Source: CAVZQN01 sp963837395 (GTDB taxonomy: Bacteria > Acidobacteriota > HRBIN11 > JAKEFK01). Taken from it: 64,000 nt of DNA. Under the pieces are notes generated by a model. It was not told the DNA's origin, did not search any database, and saw nothing but the letters and a program-made list of their open reading frames with translations. Below, piece by piece: positions 20,284 to 29,630 of this stretch (its first letter is position 1; each line of letters opens with the position of its first letter). Location of the stretch: positions 1,008,079 through 1,072,078 of the forward strand of contig CAWINI010000002.1 in assembly GCA_963837395.1 (NCBI GenBank), given 5' to 3'. The position numbers and the translations under genes are program-made.

Positions 20284-22095
20284 TTAAACATCTAACCCAA
20301 CGGAGCGCATTAACGCAATCGCATTACTTTTCTGAATCACTCCCGGTTTCAGTTTGTAATCAAACGCGATTTTTCCGTTTTCAATATGATCTTCAAAATG
20401 CATATTTGATGCAGCTGAACCAAGATCATCAACAATTTTCGCCAGTGCTAGATCATGCGTTGTTACGATTCCGATTGCACTTTGTTTGTTCAAGCCGCGA
20501 ACAATTGCTTCGGAACCGATGAGCCGATCCGCTGAATTTGTGCCATGTAAAATTTCATCAAGCAAATATAAAACTGGTGTTGATCCGTTCGTCAAATCCA
20601 TAATTTGTTTGATCCTGGTGATCTCCGCATAAAATTTTGAATAGCCACCCTGAACTGAATCTTGAATCCGGATCGAAACTCCAAGTGATACTTGGGATAC
20701 GATCATAGATTCAGCACGTACCGGGGCTCCTGCAAGTGCGAGAACTACATTCATTCCTACCGTTCGCAGGAAGGTGCTCTTACCTGACATATTTGATCCG
20801 CTCAAAATCACAATGGAAGGAGTTTCGCCTAACGAAAAATTATTTCGAACACAACGATTGCGCTGAATCAATGGATGACCGATTCCTTCTGCTTTCACTA
20901 CAGGGCCTTCTTCCGCAATTTCAGGAAATGGATCTTCCGGATGTTCGTACGAATAACATGACAAAGATAAGAGTGCTTCGATTTCTCCAATCGCAATTAT
21001 CCACTTACGCACGAGTCCGCCATTCGAACGCCGCCACGCTTCTACAGCAAAACCGATTTGAGTTCTCCATAACAAAAGTCCTGCAAACGTAGCAAAGTAC
21101 GGGTTTCGTCCCCAATCGTAAAATTCAATTAAGCGATTGAGTTTTCCAATCCTTCGCGATGGAGGTTCTCCTTCGCCGGATACATTCAACTTCCAATCTT
21201 GAAGTAAAGCAGACTCAAATTTTTCAGTTTCGATACGCGCAAGAATACCGGATAAAAGTTTCAACTCATTTCCGGCACGTTCTAAACCTTGCAATGAGCT
21301 CCGGATTTTTTTTCTGAAAATGGATGCGAATAAAATTTGACCAAAGATCGCAAGGATAAACCAGCCAGCACCTGTACCAAATTGAAACCATGAAATCAGT
21401 GAACCGGTTGTTAATACAGATAGAACAACCCCAATTACTGCTGCTGATGAAGGAATTGCGGTTTGAGTTTGTTCCGCCCAGTTCAGAACAAAATCAATTT
21501 CCCGTGATTCCTGAACCTCCTGGCTTTTTCGGGTAGCAGGCAAAGTTTCAAGGATTGCAAGATCTTCGCGAAGTGAAACGCGTTCACTCAACTCACGCAC
21601 TGCATTCTGCCGTTCACGGATCTTTGCAGTTGAAACAGGATGCAAAAGCCATTCAGATAAAGTTCGGATGCCGGAGAGAGTTCTTGAAATACACAAAAGT
21701 TGAAACAATGATTTGGAGCCGAACAGATCCAGATCCCATGCGTAAGGATGATCAACATTTACTTTGATTTCATAAACTGGATCATCGCGATCCATCCATG
21801 TGTCATTGATTCGGCTCAGTCCTCGTTCATAAAACTGAATTGCCATTTCTGCTTGAGCGCGTTTTCGCAAGATTTGATCATGCTTTATAACCAACGCGAT
21901 AAAAAGAAGCGCAGGCAACAGTACCCACATTACTGAAAAAAGTGATGCGCCAGCGGAAAGCCCAAATACGATTACGCCAATTACAAAAATAATCAGGCGG
22001 GCGATTGAAAGAAGCCGTTCATGAAACTGACGACGATTGAGATTTATCTGCCATTGTTGAAGCCGGCTTCGATATTCGCTTGCTGAATCTTGCAC
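20284..22095 (-). CDS. membrane-associated MutS-like ATPase
   Basis: A 603-residue protein with a MutS domain V ATPase at its C-terminus: Walker A GSNMSGKSTFLRTVG (433 onward), then LYLLDEILHGTNSADR and VTTHDLALA. It lacks the mismatch-recognition domain I. The N-terminal half has hydrophobic segments at about 31-70 and at 216-260, plus a MutS core-like helical region (LLHPVSTAKIRERQNAV). So it is not the repair protein MutS but one of the membrane MutS-like proteins seen in several phyla, whose role is unknown. It starts 5 bases after ggt and is likely co-transcribed. Confidence 0.85.
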   Translation of the reverse strand: MQDSASEYRSRLQQWQINLNRRQFHERLLSIARLIIFVIGVIVFGLSAGASLFSVMWVLLPALLFIALVIKHDQILRKRAQAEMAIQFYERGLSRINDTWMDRDDPVYEIKVNVDHPYAWDLDLFGSKSLFQLLCISRTLSGIRTLSEWLLHPVSTAKIRERQNAVRELSERVSLREDLAILETLPATRKSQEVQESREIDFVLNWAEQTQTAIPSSAAVIGVVLSVLTTGSLISWFQFGTGAGWFILAIFGQILFASIFRKKIRSSLQGLERAGNELKLLSGILARIETEKFESALLQDWKLNVSGEGEPPSRRIGKLNRLIEFYDWGRNPYFATFAGLLLWRTQIGFAVEAWRRSNGGLVRKWIIAIGEIEALLSLSCYSYEHPEDPFPEIAEEGPVVKAEGIGHPLIQRNRCVRNNFSLGETPSIVILSGSNMSGKSTFLRTVGMNVVLALAGAPVRAESMIVSQVSLGVSIRIQDSVQGGYSKFYAEITRIKQIMDLTNGSTPVLYLLDEILHGTNSADRLIGSEAIVRGLNKQSAIGIVTTHDLALAKIVDDLGSAASNMHFEDHIENGKIAFDYKLKPGVIQKSNAIALMRSVGLDV

Positions 22096-22100
22096 AATAA

Positions 22101-23783
22101 CTATTGTCCTAAAGCGAAGCCGCCACGGCGCGGATCTGCCGCACCAAGTTTCATGCCGGAAACAGGATCCACCATAATTGTGTGTACATCGCCTATATCT
22201 TCAGCCGCCACCGCGAAATGATGGCCGCGCGATTCAAGTGCTTTGCGCACATCAAGTGCGATGGCGTAAGGTTCATATCGAATTTCATCCGGCATCCATT
22301 GATGATAAATCCGCGGTGCATCCACCGCTTCCTGTAAATCCATTCCAAAATCGAAAACGTTTGAAATTACCTGGAAGATTGCACTTGCGATTTTTGGACC
22401 GCCTGGACTCCCAAGCGCCATTACAGCATGACCATCTTTCACAAGTATTGTTGGCGCCATGGATGAAGCAGGACGTTTTCCTGGTTGAATCGCATTTCCT
22501 TCGCCTTGAATTAATTTGTATATGTTGGGTTGCCCAGGCTTTGATGTAAAGTCATCCATTTCATTGTTCAAAAAGAACCCGGTGCCAGGCGCAATTACGC
22601 CCGAACCAAATTCAGTGTTAAGTGTTGTTGTAACTGAAACCATATTTCCGAAACGATCAACGATTGAAATTTGTGTTGTGTTTCCTGAAATTTTGGTTGG
22701 ATCCATAACTTCAACCGATGGTGTTGCTCGATCTGTTCGAATCGATTGAGCCATTTCTTTTATGTGTTGGCCGGAAAGCAAATCCTGAACCGGTATGGAA
22801 GTGAAATCAGGATCTCCGGAATAACGGGCGCGATCAGCGAAAGCACGTTTCATAATTTCAACTAATAGATGGATGTGATCTGTTGAATGAAATTCTGAAT
22901 TCTTGAGATCGAAGTATTCCGCCATTTGAAGCATTTGCAAAATTGCCACTCCACCTGATGAAGGCGGAGGTGCTGTTATTATTTCGTAGCCTTTGTACGT
23001 ACCTGTAATTGGTTTTCGAATTTTAGGCTTGTAATCTTTTAAATCTTCCATGGTAATGAGGCCGCGATGTTGTTTCATTTCCTGAACGATTAATTCCGCT
23101 GTTTTGCCTTCATAAAATTCTCGCGAACCTGAATCTTGTAATCGTTTTAATGTTTCGGCAAGGTCAGATTGAATCAGAACATCGTTTTCCTTTGGAAATT
23201 TCCCGTTGCGTAAAAAGATTCGTGAACTTTCCGGAAATAACTTTATTGAATCGCCACCTTGTTCCATGCGAGCCGCAGTCTTATATGTCAGTGGAAATCC
23301 TTTTGATGCAAGTTGTCGTGCGGGTTCTATGACTTCGTTCCACTTCATTGAACCAAATCGTTCCATCGCGGTTGCCATTCCGGCAACAGCTCCTGGAACG
23401 GCAATCGCGAGGTATCCAACTGTTGATGCATCTGACTTTCCGGTTAGATACATATCGCGAGTTGCAGCCTTTGGAGCGATTTCGCGGGCATCAATGAATT
23501 CAGTACGGCCATCCGCCATGCGGATTAAAAAAAATGTCCCACCACCAAGATTGCCTGCTTCAGGCCAAACAACCGCAAGTGTAAATAATGCTGTTACTGC
23601 AGCATCTACAGCATTGCCGTGGTTCAACGCTTCAACTGCTGATCGTGTTGCAAGTTCATGAACTGTCGCTACCATTGAATTCGGTGATCTCACCGAATCA
23701 CGCGAAGCGCCATTCAATCCAGGCTGAAGAAAAAGAAGGACGCCAATCAGACAAAGAATGTTATGCCAGCGCGTTCGCAGCAA
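22101..23783 (-). CDS. ggt: gamma-glutamyltransferase
   Basis: Periplasmic Ntn-hydrolase that cleaves gamma-glutamyl bonds such as that of glutathione. A hydrophobic leader (ILCLIGVLLFLQPGLNG) precedes SPNSMVATVHELATRSAVEAL, GNAVDAAVTALFTLAVVWPEAGNLGGG and IIDAREIAP-like sequence. The autoprocessing site is at GNTTQISIVDRFGNMVSVTT, the first Thr after Asn being the expected nucleophile; Gln replaces the usual His after the Thr pair. PSSMAPTILV and GSPGGPKI form the oxyanion region. I place the start at TTG 23783. An ATG at 23831 would drag translation through the CACGAAG-word palindrome, which looks non-coding. Confidence 0.88.
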   Translation of the reverse strand: MLRTRWHNILCLIGVLLFLQPGLNGASRDSVRSPNSMVATVHELATRSAVEALNHGNAVDAAVTALFTLAVVWPEAGNLGGGTFFLIRMADGRTEFIDAREIAPKAATRDMYLTGKSDASTVGYLAIAVPGAVAGMATAMERFGSMKWNEVIEPARQLASKGFPLTYKTAARMEQGGDSIKLFPESSRIFLRNGKFPKENDVLIQSDLAETLKRLQDSGSREFYEGKTAELIVQEMKQHRGLITMEDLKDYKPKIRKPITGTYKGYEIITAPPPSSGGVAILQMLQMAEYFDLKNSEFHSTDHIHLLVEIMKRAFADRARYSGDPDFTSIPVQDLLSGQHIKEMAQSIRTDRATPSVEVMDPTKISGNTTQISIVDRFGNMVSVTTTLNTEFGSGVIAPGTGFFLNNEMDDFTSKPGQPNIYKLIQGEGNAIQPGKRPASSMAPTILVKDGHAVMALGSPGGPKIASAIFQVISNVFDFGMDLQEAVDAPRIYHQWMPDEIRYEPYAIALDVRKALESRGHHFAVAAEDIGDVHTIMVDPVSGMKLGAADPRRGGFALGQ

Positions 23784-23793
23784 CCCCTTTTTT

Positions 23794-23871
23794 AACCACG
23801 AAGTCCACGAAGAACACGAATAAAAATACATTTTCTAAAAACCTTCGTGCTTTTTCGTGATCTTCGTGGTT
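23794..23871. repeat. CACGAAG-word palindrome
   Basis: AACCACGAAGTCCACGAAG at 23794 is matched in reverse by CTTCGTGATCTTCGTGGTT-like sequence ending at 23871, around an AT-rich loop. It lies between ftsX and the ggt start. It could form a long stem in RNA. Confidence 0.6.
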
Positions 23872-23899
23872 GATTTTAAATCTGCTTTTATCAACATCT

Positions 23900-24802
23900 T
23901 CATATTCGCATTAATCTTGTAACAGAAAATAGACTTCCAAAAAATCCAACGATCATTCCGCCTGAGATCATAGCTGCAATCATCCATCCCGACAAAAATT
24001 GAATTTGATTCGCAGCAAAAAAGGGAGCATTCAGCTGGCTTATTCTTTGAATCAGAAAAATATACAAAATAAACAAAAGCCCTGTAGCTAAAGCGCCGCC
24101 GATAAAGCCGTGCAATATTCCTTCAGTAAGAAATGGTCCTTTAATGAAACTATTCGTTGCGCCAACTAATCGCATGATTTCAATTTCATCTCTCCGCGAA
24201 AGCACCATTAATTTAATGACATTGGAAATGGAAAATGTGGCAGTGAAGATCAAGATGCCTCCAAAAACCAGACCGATAAATTCAACGAAGCGGATCATGA
24301 ACTGGACTCGATCAATCCATTCCTGATCATATTCAACATCCTGAACTACATCTTGCGTACGAATTTGTTTTACAAAATCATGAACTGCATTTTGATTTTG
24401 AAATTCTCTGCGGATCGTGATTTCAAAAGATGCAGGAAAGGGATTGTTCTGTAAATCATCTGCAAGATCTTTCATTGAAGGGTAAAAATTACGGAATCGG
24501 TTTAAAGCTTCCTCGCGTGTGACGTATTGATATTTCGAAACAAAAGGTGAGGCTTTGATCATTGCTTCAAGCTGAGCGACATGATTGTCGCTGCTATTAT
24601 CGTTCAGAAAAACGCTGATTTTTACATTTTCTGTCCAATGTCCAATTAGCTGCGCAAGATTTTGTGCAGTCATCAAAAATAACCCAAGCGTAAAGAGTGA
24701 AAACGAAATGATTGCAATGGATACGAAATTATTAAACCTGTTAGACCACAGGTTTACTGCGGCTTCACGAAGGAAATAACGGAGAACATATAACAGGCGC
24801 AT
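23900..24802 (-). CDS. ftsX: cell division protein FtsX
   Basis: Membrane partner of FtsE that transmits ATP hydrolysis to peptidoglycan hydrolases at the septum. The 300-residue protein has one N-terminal membrane helix (about 24-47), a periplasmic domain of about 115 residues (KISVFLNDNSSDNHVAQLE to RTQDVVQDVEYDQEWIDR), and three C-terminal helices from about 170. LVGATNSFIKGPFLTEGILHG is the conserved cytoplasmic loop of the family. It starts 3 bases after ftsE, so the pair is one operon. Confidence 0.95.
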   Translation of the reverse strand: MRLLYVLRYFLREAAVNLWSNRFNNFVSIAIISFSLFTLGLFLMTAQNLAQLIGHWTENVKISVFLNDNSSDNHVAQLEAMIKASPFVSKYQYVTREEALNRFRNFYPSMKDLADDLQNNPFPASFEITIRREFQNQNAVHDFVKQIRTQDVVQDVEYDQEWIDRVQFMIRFVEFIGLVFGGILIFTATFSISNVIKLMVLSRRDEIEIMRLVGATNSFIKGPFLTEGILHGFIGGALATGLLFILYIFLIQRISQLNAPFFAANQIQFLSGWMIAAMISGGMIVGFFGSLFSVTRLMRI

Positions 24803-24805
24803 GCG

Positions 24806-25471
24806 TTAAAGTGCAATATCATCGGAAAGGCGTCCATGATCCAGAATTACAACTCTTCCCCGAATTTTCTGGATCATATCCTTATCATGAGTGGCGATTA
24901 TTACAGTTGTGCCTCGTGCGTTTATGCGTTTGAAAATCTGCATGATTTCGAGTGCGAGATCAGGATCCAGATTTCCTGTAGGTTCATCCGCAAGAAGAAG
25001 CACAGGTTCGTTAATTAACGCGCGTGCGATTGCAACGCGCTGCTGTTCTCCGCCGGATAATTGAAGCGGATAAGAATGCATTTTGTGCTGGAGCCCAACC
25101 ATTTTTAGAATTTCAAATGCACGCTTTTTTTGAATACGTGGTGATGCTCCGATCACGTGCAAAACAAACGTGACATTTTCATAAACCGTTTTTCGTTTCA
25201 ATAATTTGAAATCTTGAAATACGAATCCGATGTTGCGGCGCAGGATTGGAATTTGATGATCTGGAATGATGGCGATGTTTCTTCCGTTTACGATGATCTG
25301 CCCGCTGGTGGCAATTTCTTCGCGGATCAACAGTCTTAGCAAAGTTGATTTTCCGGCTCCGCTTGGACCGGTCAGGAATGCAAATTGTGCTTTCGGGATA
25401 TTCAACGTTATGTCATTTAATGCGACGTATTGCTGATCATAACGTTTTGTTGCATGAAACATCTTGATCAT
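24806..25471 (-). CDS. ftsE: cell division ATP-binding protein FtsE
   Basis: ATPase of the FtsEX complex, 221 residues, as usual. Motifs: Walker A LTGPSGAGKSTLLRLL, Q-loop GFVFQDFKLLKRKTVYENV, signature LSGGEQQRVAIARAL, Walker B LLLADEPTGNLDPDLALEI, H-loop IIATHD. Although many lipoprotein exporters share these, the immediate FtsX partner and length settle the call. The upstream side abuts the left end of the mobile element at 25529. Confidence 0.95.
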   Translation of the reverse strand: MIKMFHATKRYDQQYVALNDITLNIPKAQFAFLTGPSGAGKSTLLRLLIREEIATSGQIIVNGRNIAIIPDHQIPILRRNIGFVFQDFKLLKRKTVYENVTFVLHVIGASPRIQKKRAFEILKMVGLQHKMHSYPLQLSGGEQQRVAIARALINEPVLLLADEPTGNLDPDLALEIMQIFKRINARGTTVIIATHDKDMIQKIRGRVVILDHGRLSDDIAL

Positions 25472-25572
25472 AAAAGCTTCCCGAGTTCCTCTCGCAAAAA
25501 CGCAAAGAGCACAAAGTTAAAACTTAATTTAACCACGGATAAACCCACGGATAAACACAGATGCACACGGAT

Positions 25573-25722
25573 GTGTTGCCGGCGCGCTCGCGAAGCGAGC
25601 GCTTTATATTGGCCTGAGTCAAAACAAAAAGCCAAATAATTACCATGTTCTTAGATCAATTCTTATTCTTGGCTTTTTGGTTTGACTCAGGCCAATATAA
25701 ACGCCTTCGGCGCCGGTAACAC
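25573..25722. repeat. cloverleaf-like nested palindrome (copy B)
   Basis: Outer stem GTGTTGCCGGCG (25573-25584) with CGCCGGTAACAC (25711-25722). Perfect 8-bp hairpin GCGCTCGC-GAA-GCGAGCGC (25584-25602). 33-base arms (25603-25635 with 25669-25701, one mismatch) around a 33-base loop. Small hairpin CGCC-TTC-GGCG (25702-25712). It starts about 70 bases past the stop of the element's ORF. Confidence 0.8.
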
Positions 25723-25789
25723 TAGCTCAGCGTTTTTGAGCTTGATCCGTACTACAAACATTTGTTTCGTTGTTTTTTTAGAAAGATTT

Positions 25790-27330
25790 TCATGCGACAG
25801 CCTCGTTAAGTTTCGCTAAAGAAAGTCTCTGTGCAGTTAACGCCGCTGCAATGATTTGCATTCCTGTTTCAGTAAGAAAATAGCGATTTCGTGAGGGAAG
25901 TTTCCGGATTAAGCGGTGAGCTCTTAGCATTCGAATCAGCCTGGTTACTTTAGAACTGTAACTACGTTCTTGATCATCGCAGGCAGGAAAGAGAACTTTT
26001 CTTAAATCAGCGTTTGAAAAACCGTTAATCACGAACTCACCATGAGAAACTGCTCGAAACAGCGATATATCTGATGGTGAACTAGGGTTTAGAGCTCGTA
26101 CTCGCTGTTTTTTCCATTTTATTGGTAATGAGATTTTTTCTATTAACCTGCCGTAAACAATTGATGTGTCTGCCGCTGAAAGGCAATCCAGATATCGTTG
26201 GTTTGAAGATTGTGAGATCGTTGCTACTCTGTGAAGGTCAGCAATCCCTTTTCTTACAGGTCTCCAACGTTTTTGGCTCTTGGGATCATTTTCTTTCTTT
26301 CGAAACGCTCTAAATGCTTGAGGATCATTTATCGTGGTTTCCACTCTTAATACTGTCGCTTTATCATAAAGTTTGACGGAGTTTTTTCCTGCCCAATGCT
26401 TGATCCTGATTCCTTCTATTCGTCGGTTCTTGAAACTGCTCCTAATTTCTCGATCAGTGTTGCTCGGATATCGTTTGCCCAGAAATCTCATTACGTCCTT
26501 GCTTTGATACGTTGAGATTCCATGCAAAATTAAAGAAGGATAAAGTCTTTCCAACTCTTGACGATCTTTAAACATCGAATCTGTTGCCCATTCACTTTCA
26601 AAAGTGGACCAATAATATTTCAATGGAAACCCAGCAAAAATTTCGTCATGAATCGGATTCAGCATCGCTGCAATCTTATCTAGTTTTTTTGCCCAATTCA
26701 GTTTTAATTGTTGATTCATTAATCTTTGCGCTTCTTCTATGTTTTCAATCCATAAAAAACAGTTCTCTCTTCTTTCATACTTCATCCCAACCCGGTCCAT
26801 TTCTTGCGCCAGCCACTCTCTTCCGTTAATACAAATCTGAATGTTAAAGGGAAACCAACTCTGTATTCGCGCATTCATAAATCCGAATCTTGGATCAATT
26901 AAGTAATGGTAAAGAAACAAACATTTCCTCGTCTCATCACCAGTTCTAACTTCTTCTGTTGCTTATTTCTGCCTACGTCATAGCCAATACAAGGTTCTAA
27001 ACAGCTAAGAATGGCGATCAGTCCCTTTTCTATCTTGTCTCTTTCGGCAATCCCTTCAGCCGTTGCCGCTTTGTCAATCTTGCTACTCTTTAAATAAACA
27101 ATGGGACGATCTTCTTGTTTGGCTTTTTGACAGGATCTCTCCCTTAACTGTTCGCAAACTTGATATACATATTTCCCAAAGTCTTTCAGCTTTACTTGCT
27201 TATGCCACAAAAATCCACCCAACCCACGTGGATAAGCGATCGGTCGCAGCGTCCCCCGAAATACCAATCGATCAAATCCATTTAATACCCCTATGATTTT
27301 TTCCCCGAATCGTTGTATAAATCTCTCCAT
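25790..27330 (-). CDS. uncharacterised mobile-element protein (one apparent frameshift)
   Basis: As read it is two overlapping frames (27330-26899 and 26920-25790). A one-base shift near 26922-26927 (coding CGAGGAAATG) joins them into 514 codons. The joined protein reads LELVMRRGKCLFLYHYLIDP across the junction. The N-terminus MERFIQRFGEKIIGVLNGFD continues with RLVFRGTLR. The middle has SWFPFNIQICINGREWLAQE. The C-terminal 80 residues look like a winged helix (SKVTRLIRMLRAHRLIRKLP). I do not see a DDE, HUH, tyrosine or serine recombinase signature. It resembles, from memory only, an unnamed family that recurs in environmental genomes. The shift could be a read error or a programmed -1 event as in some insertion sequences. 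Its position inside a repeated element suggests a mobility role, which is inference. Confidence 0.7.
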
Positions 27331-27395
27331 GGCGTCCTCCAGAGAAACAGTTTTGTTTACACAACTTTTCTGTTACTCCAAGAGTGACGCCATGT
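27328..27395. promoter_or_regulatory. palindrome over the start of the mobile ORF
   Basis: CATGGCGTC at 27328 and GACGCCATG ending at 27395 are perfect inverted 9-mers. Weaker pairing (CTC/GAG, AACAG/CTGTT) continues inward. The start codon of the ORF lies in the left arm, so the stem could mask translation or act as a protein site. Copy A lacks this part. Confidence 0.5.
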
Positions 27396-27516
27396 CAATT
27401 TCTTCAATCTGAAATTTGAAATCTGAAATTTGGGTTGCGGGCACAGCCCGCGCCGTGTTCATCAGTGTGAATCCGTGGTTATAAAAAAACTCGGCGATCT
27501 CGGCGTTAAAAAAAAA

Positions 27517-28954
27517 TTATTTAACTTTTGTCCGGATTAATTCACTTACAAGTGCCGGGTTGGCTTTACCTTTACTCGCTTTCATTACCATTCCAACCAG
27601 CACGCCTTGTAATTTCGCTTCTCCATTCCTTAACCTTTCAACTATGTCAGGATTTTCCTGAATCACTTGATCGACAAATTTTCCTAATTCATCAGTATCT
27701 GAAATCTGTGATACCCCTTTTTCTTTTACAAGAGCTGAAGCGGTCTTACCGCTTGCCCACATCTCTTCAAATATTTCTTTTCCTTGATTTCCGCTGATTA
27801 CTTGTTTGTGAATCAGGTTCGAAAGATCCGCGATCTGTTCTGACTTGACCGGCGATTCTTCTATCGACTTTCCTGATTCTTTTAGCTTCTGCAAAACATC
27901 ACGTAAAATCCAATTCGCAGTTTGCTTTGGATTTGTACTCTCTTTTGCTGCTGCTTCATAAAAATTTGCCAATTCGATTTCACCAGTCAGGATTTCTGCA
28001 TCATCATAAGTGAGCTGATATTGCTTCTGGAAACGCGCTCGTTTTTCCATCGGCAATTCCGGAATCGATTGTTTTGTTTTCGCATAATAATCAGCTGAGA
28101 CCGGTACTGGAAGTAAATCCGGTTCCGGGAAATATCTATAATCGTGTGCTTCTTCTTTCGAGCGCATCGGTTCGGTCGTAACTTTTGTTACGTTAAACAA
28201 TCGCGTTTCTTGCACCAGCTTTTTGCCAGATTCAAGTGCTTTTGTCTGACGTTCGATTTCGTACTCCAATGCCTTCTGAACATTCCGAAATGAATTCAGG
28301 TTTTTGATTTCAATCTTCGTTCCTAAATCTGATGATCCTTCTGGCCGGATTGAGATGTTAGCGTCGCATCGAAGATTTCCTTCTTCCATATTTGCCAATG
28401 AAACAGGAATGTAACGAAGGATTGCTTTTAGCTCAGTCAAATACGCGTGCGCTTCTTGCGGACTACGGATGTCCGGCTCAGTAACGATTTCAATCAGCGG
28501 CACACCACTGCGATTTAGATCCACGTAGCTCGCTTCGCTTTTACTTTCTACACCTTCATGCAAAAGCTTTCCAGCATCCTCTTCAAGATGAATTCTCATG
28601 ATGCGAATTGTCCTGGCGTTTCCATCTAACGTAATTATTAGAGAACCATTCGATGACAATGGCTGATCGAATTGTGAAATTTGATAGCCTTTCGGCAGAT
28701 CGGGATAGAAGTAATGTTTGCGCGCGAATACAGAATTTTCACGTACCTGGCAATTCAAAGCAATTGAAGCTTTCAGTGCAAGCTCTACTACTTTTTCATT
28801 TAGTACCGGAAGTGCACCAGGAAGACCGAGGCAAACAGGGCAGGTATGTTCGTTTGGACACTGCTCCGAATTTCGTGCTGCATGAGCAAAAAATCTTACT
28901 TTCAGTAAGAAGCTGCGCATGCACTTCCAGACCGATTACAGGTTCGTATTTCAT
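27517..28954 (-). CDS. gatB: Asp-tRNA(Asn)/Glu-tRNA(Gln) amidotransferase subunit B (one apparent frameshift)
   Basis: Part of GatCAB, which amidates Glu-tRNA(Gln) and Asp-tRNA(Asn). From ATG 28954 the protein begins MKYEPVIGLEVHAQLLTESK, then an extra base near 28855-28863 shifts the frame. Removing it gives 479 codons, normal for GatB. The kinase-like core shows CPVCLGLPGALPVLN, KHYFYPDLPKGYQISQFD, RIHLEEDAGKLLHEG, NRSGVPLIEIVTEPD and HDYRYFPEPDLLPV. The C-terminal YqeY-like tail ends with KGKANPALVSELIRTKVK. GatB is essential where GlnRS or AsnRS is absent, so a sequencing error is the natural reading. gatA and gatC are not in the window. Confidence 0.93.
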
Positions 28955-29036
28955 TTCTATCAACGAAGAACAAAAAGTATAGCATGCGGTGCGAGATGCG
29001 GGATGCGGGATACCGGATGCGAGATATAGTAACAGT

Positions 29037-29519
29037 ATGAGGCACGGAATTTTCCTTGGTCTTGGATCGAATATTGGAGATCGCGCTGCTTACTTGAAGG
29101 ATGCGATCAAGTTGATCGGATTACCGATTGTTGCAGCGTCTTCAGCATATGAATCTGAACCTGTGGATTATTTGAATCAACCATGGTTCTTAAACCAGGT
29201 TTTACAATGTGAAACGTCATTTCACCCCTTGAAATTGCTTGCCGAATGTCAGAAGGTAGAAAAGGAGCTTGGAAGGACCCGTGAAATTTCAAAAGGACCG
29301 CGAACAATTGATATTGATTTATTGTTTTATAACGATGAAATTATTTCAACTCCAGATTTAACCATTCCCCATCCAGCCATTCCTAACCGAAGATTTGTTT
29401 TGGTTCCAATGATTGAGATTGCGCCAGATTTTGTTCATCCTCAATTGAATCTCACAATTCGCGAACTGCTGGAGCAATGTCCGGATTATTCGGTGGTAAA
29501 AAGAATTGCGGCGCCCTGA
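29037..29519 (+). CDS. folK: 6-hydroxymethyl-7,8-dihydropterin pyrophosphokinase
   Basis: Transfers pyrophosphate from ATP to hydroxymethyldihydropterin in folate synthesis. From the ATG at 29037 it has 160 residues and begins MRHGIFLGLGSNIGDR, the family start. It continues with ASSAYESEPVDYLNQPWFLN and the signature GPRTIDIDLLFYNDEI plus IPHPAIPNRRFVLVPMIEI. An earlier in-frame ATG at 28989 would translate the GATGCGG-word repeat and is rejected. It heads a run of same-strand genes through ispA. Confidence 0.95.
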   Translation: MRHGIFLGLGSNIGDRAAYLKDAIKLIGLPIVAASSAYESEPVDYLNQPWFLNQVLQCETSFHPLKLLAECQKVEKELGRTREISKGPRTIDIDLLFYNDEIISTPDLTIPHPAIPNRRFVLVPMIEIAPDFVHPQLNLTIRELLEQCPDYSVVKRIAAP

Positions 29520-29536
29520 TTCACCATTTATACTGT

Positions 29537-29624
29537 GATGCGAGATGCGCGATGCGGGATGCGCGGTTCCGATGCGCTTCAGGTCGTTCTGTAGCCTCGC
29601 ATCACGCATCCCGCATCTCGTATC
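29537..29624. repeat. GATGCGG-word palindrome
   Basis: GATGCGAGATGCGCGATGCG at 29537 is mirrored by CGCATCCCGCATCTCGTATC ending at 29624. A half copy of the same words lies at 28989-29020 before folK. It lies between folK and pyrK. Confidence 0.65.
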
Positions 29625-29630
29625 TGAGCT

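Larger units (their letters stand above)
25529..27482. mobile_element. unclassified transposon-like element with one ORF
   Basis: Bounded on the left by TTAACCACGGATAAACC (25529 on) and on the right, inverted, by GTGTGAATCCGTGGTTA (ending about 27481). It carries one reverse-strand ORF (25790-27330). Downstream of the ORF lie the 18-mer ATCCGTACTACAAACATT (25745-25762) and a cloverleaf-like palindrome (25573-25722). Upstream of the ORF lies a block with a GCGGGC-ACA-GCCCGC hairpin (27429-27468). The same order, without the ORF, occurs at 16413-16928, which is the main evidence for mobility. No target duplication is clear. The ends merge into CACGGAT words common in intergenic DNA, so boundaries are good to perhaps 20 bases. 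Confidence 0.65.

Noticed and set aside
28989..29036. N-terminal extension of FolK
   Set aside because: The extra residues come from a GATGCGG-word repeat. The family start MRHGIFLGLGSN begins at 29037.
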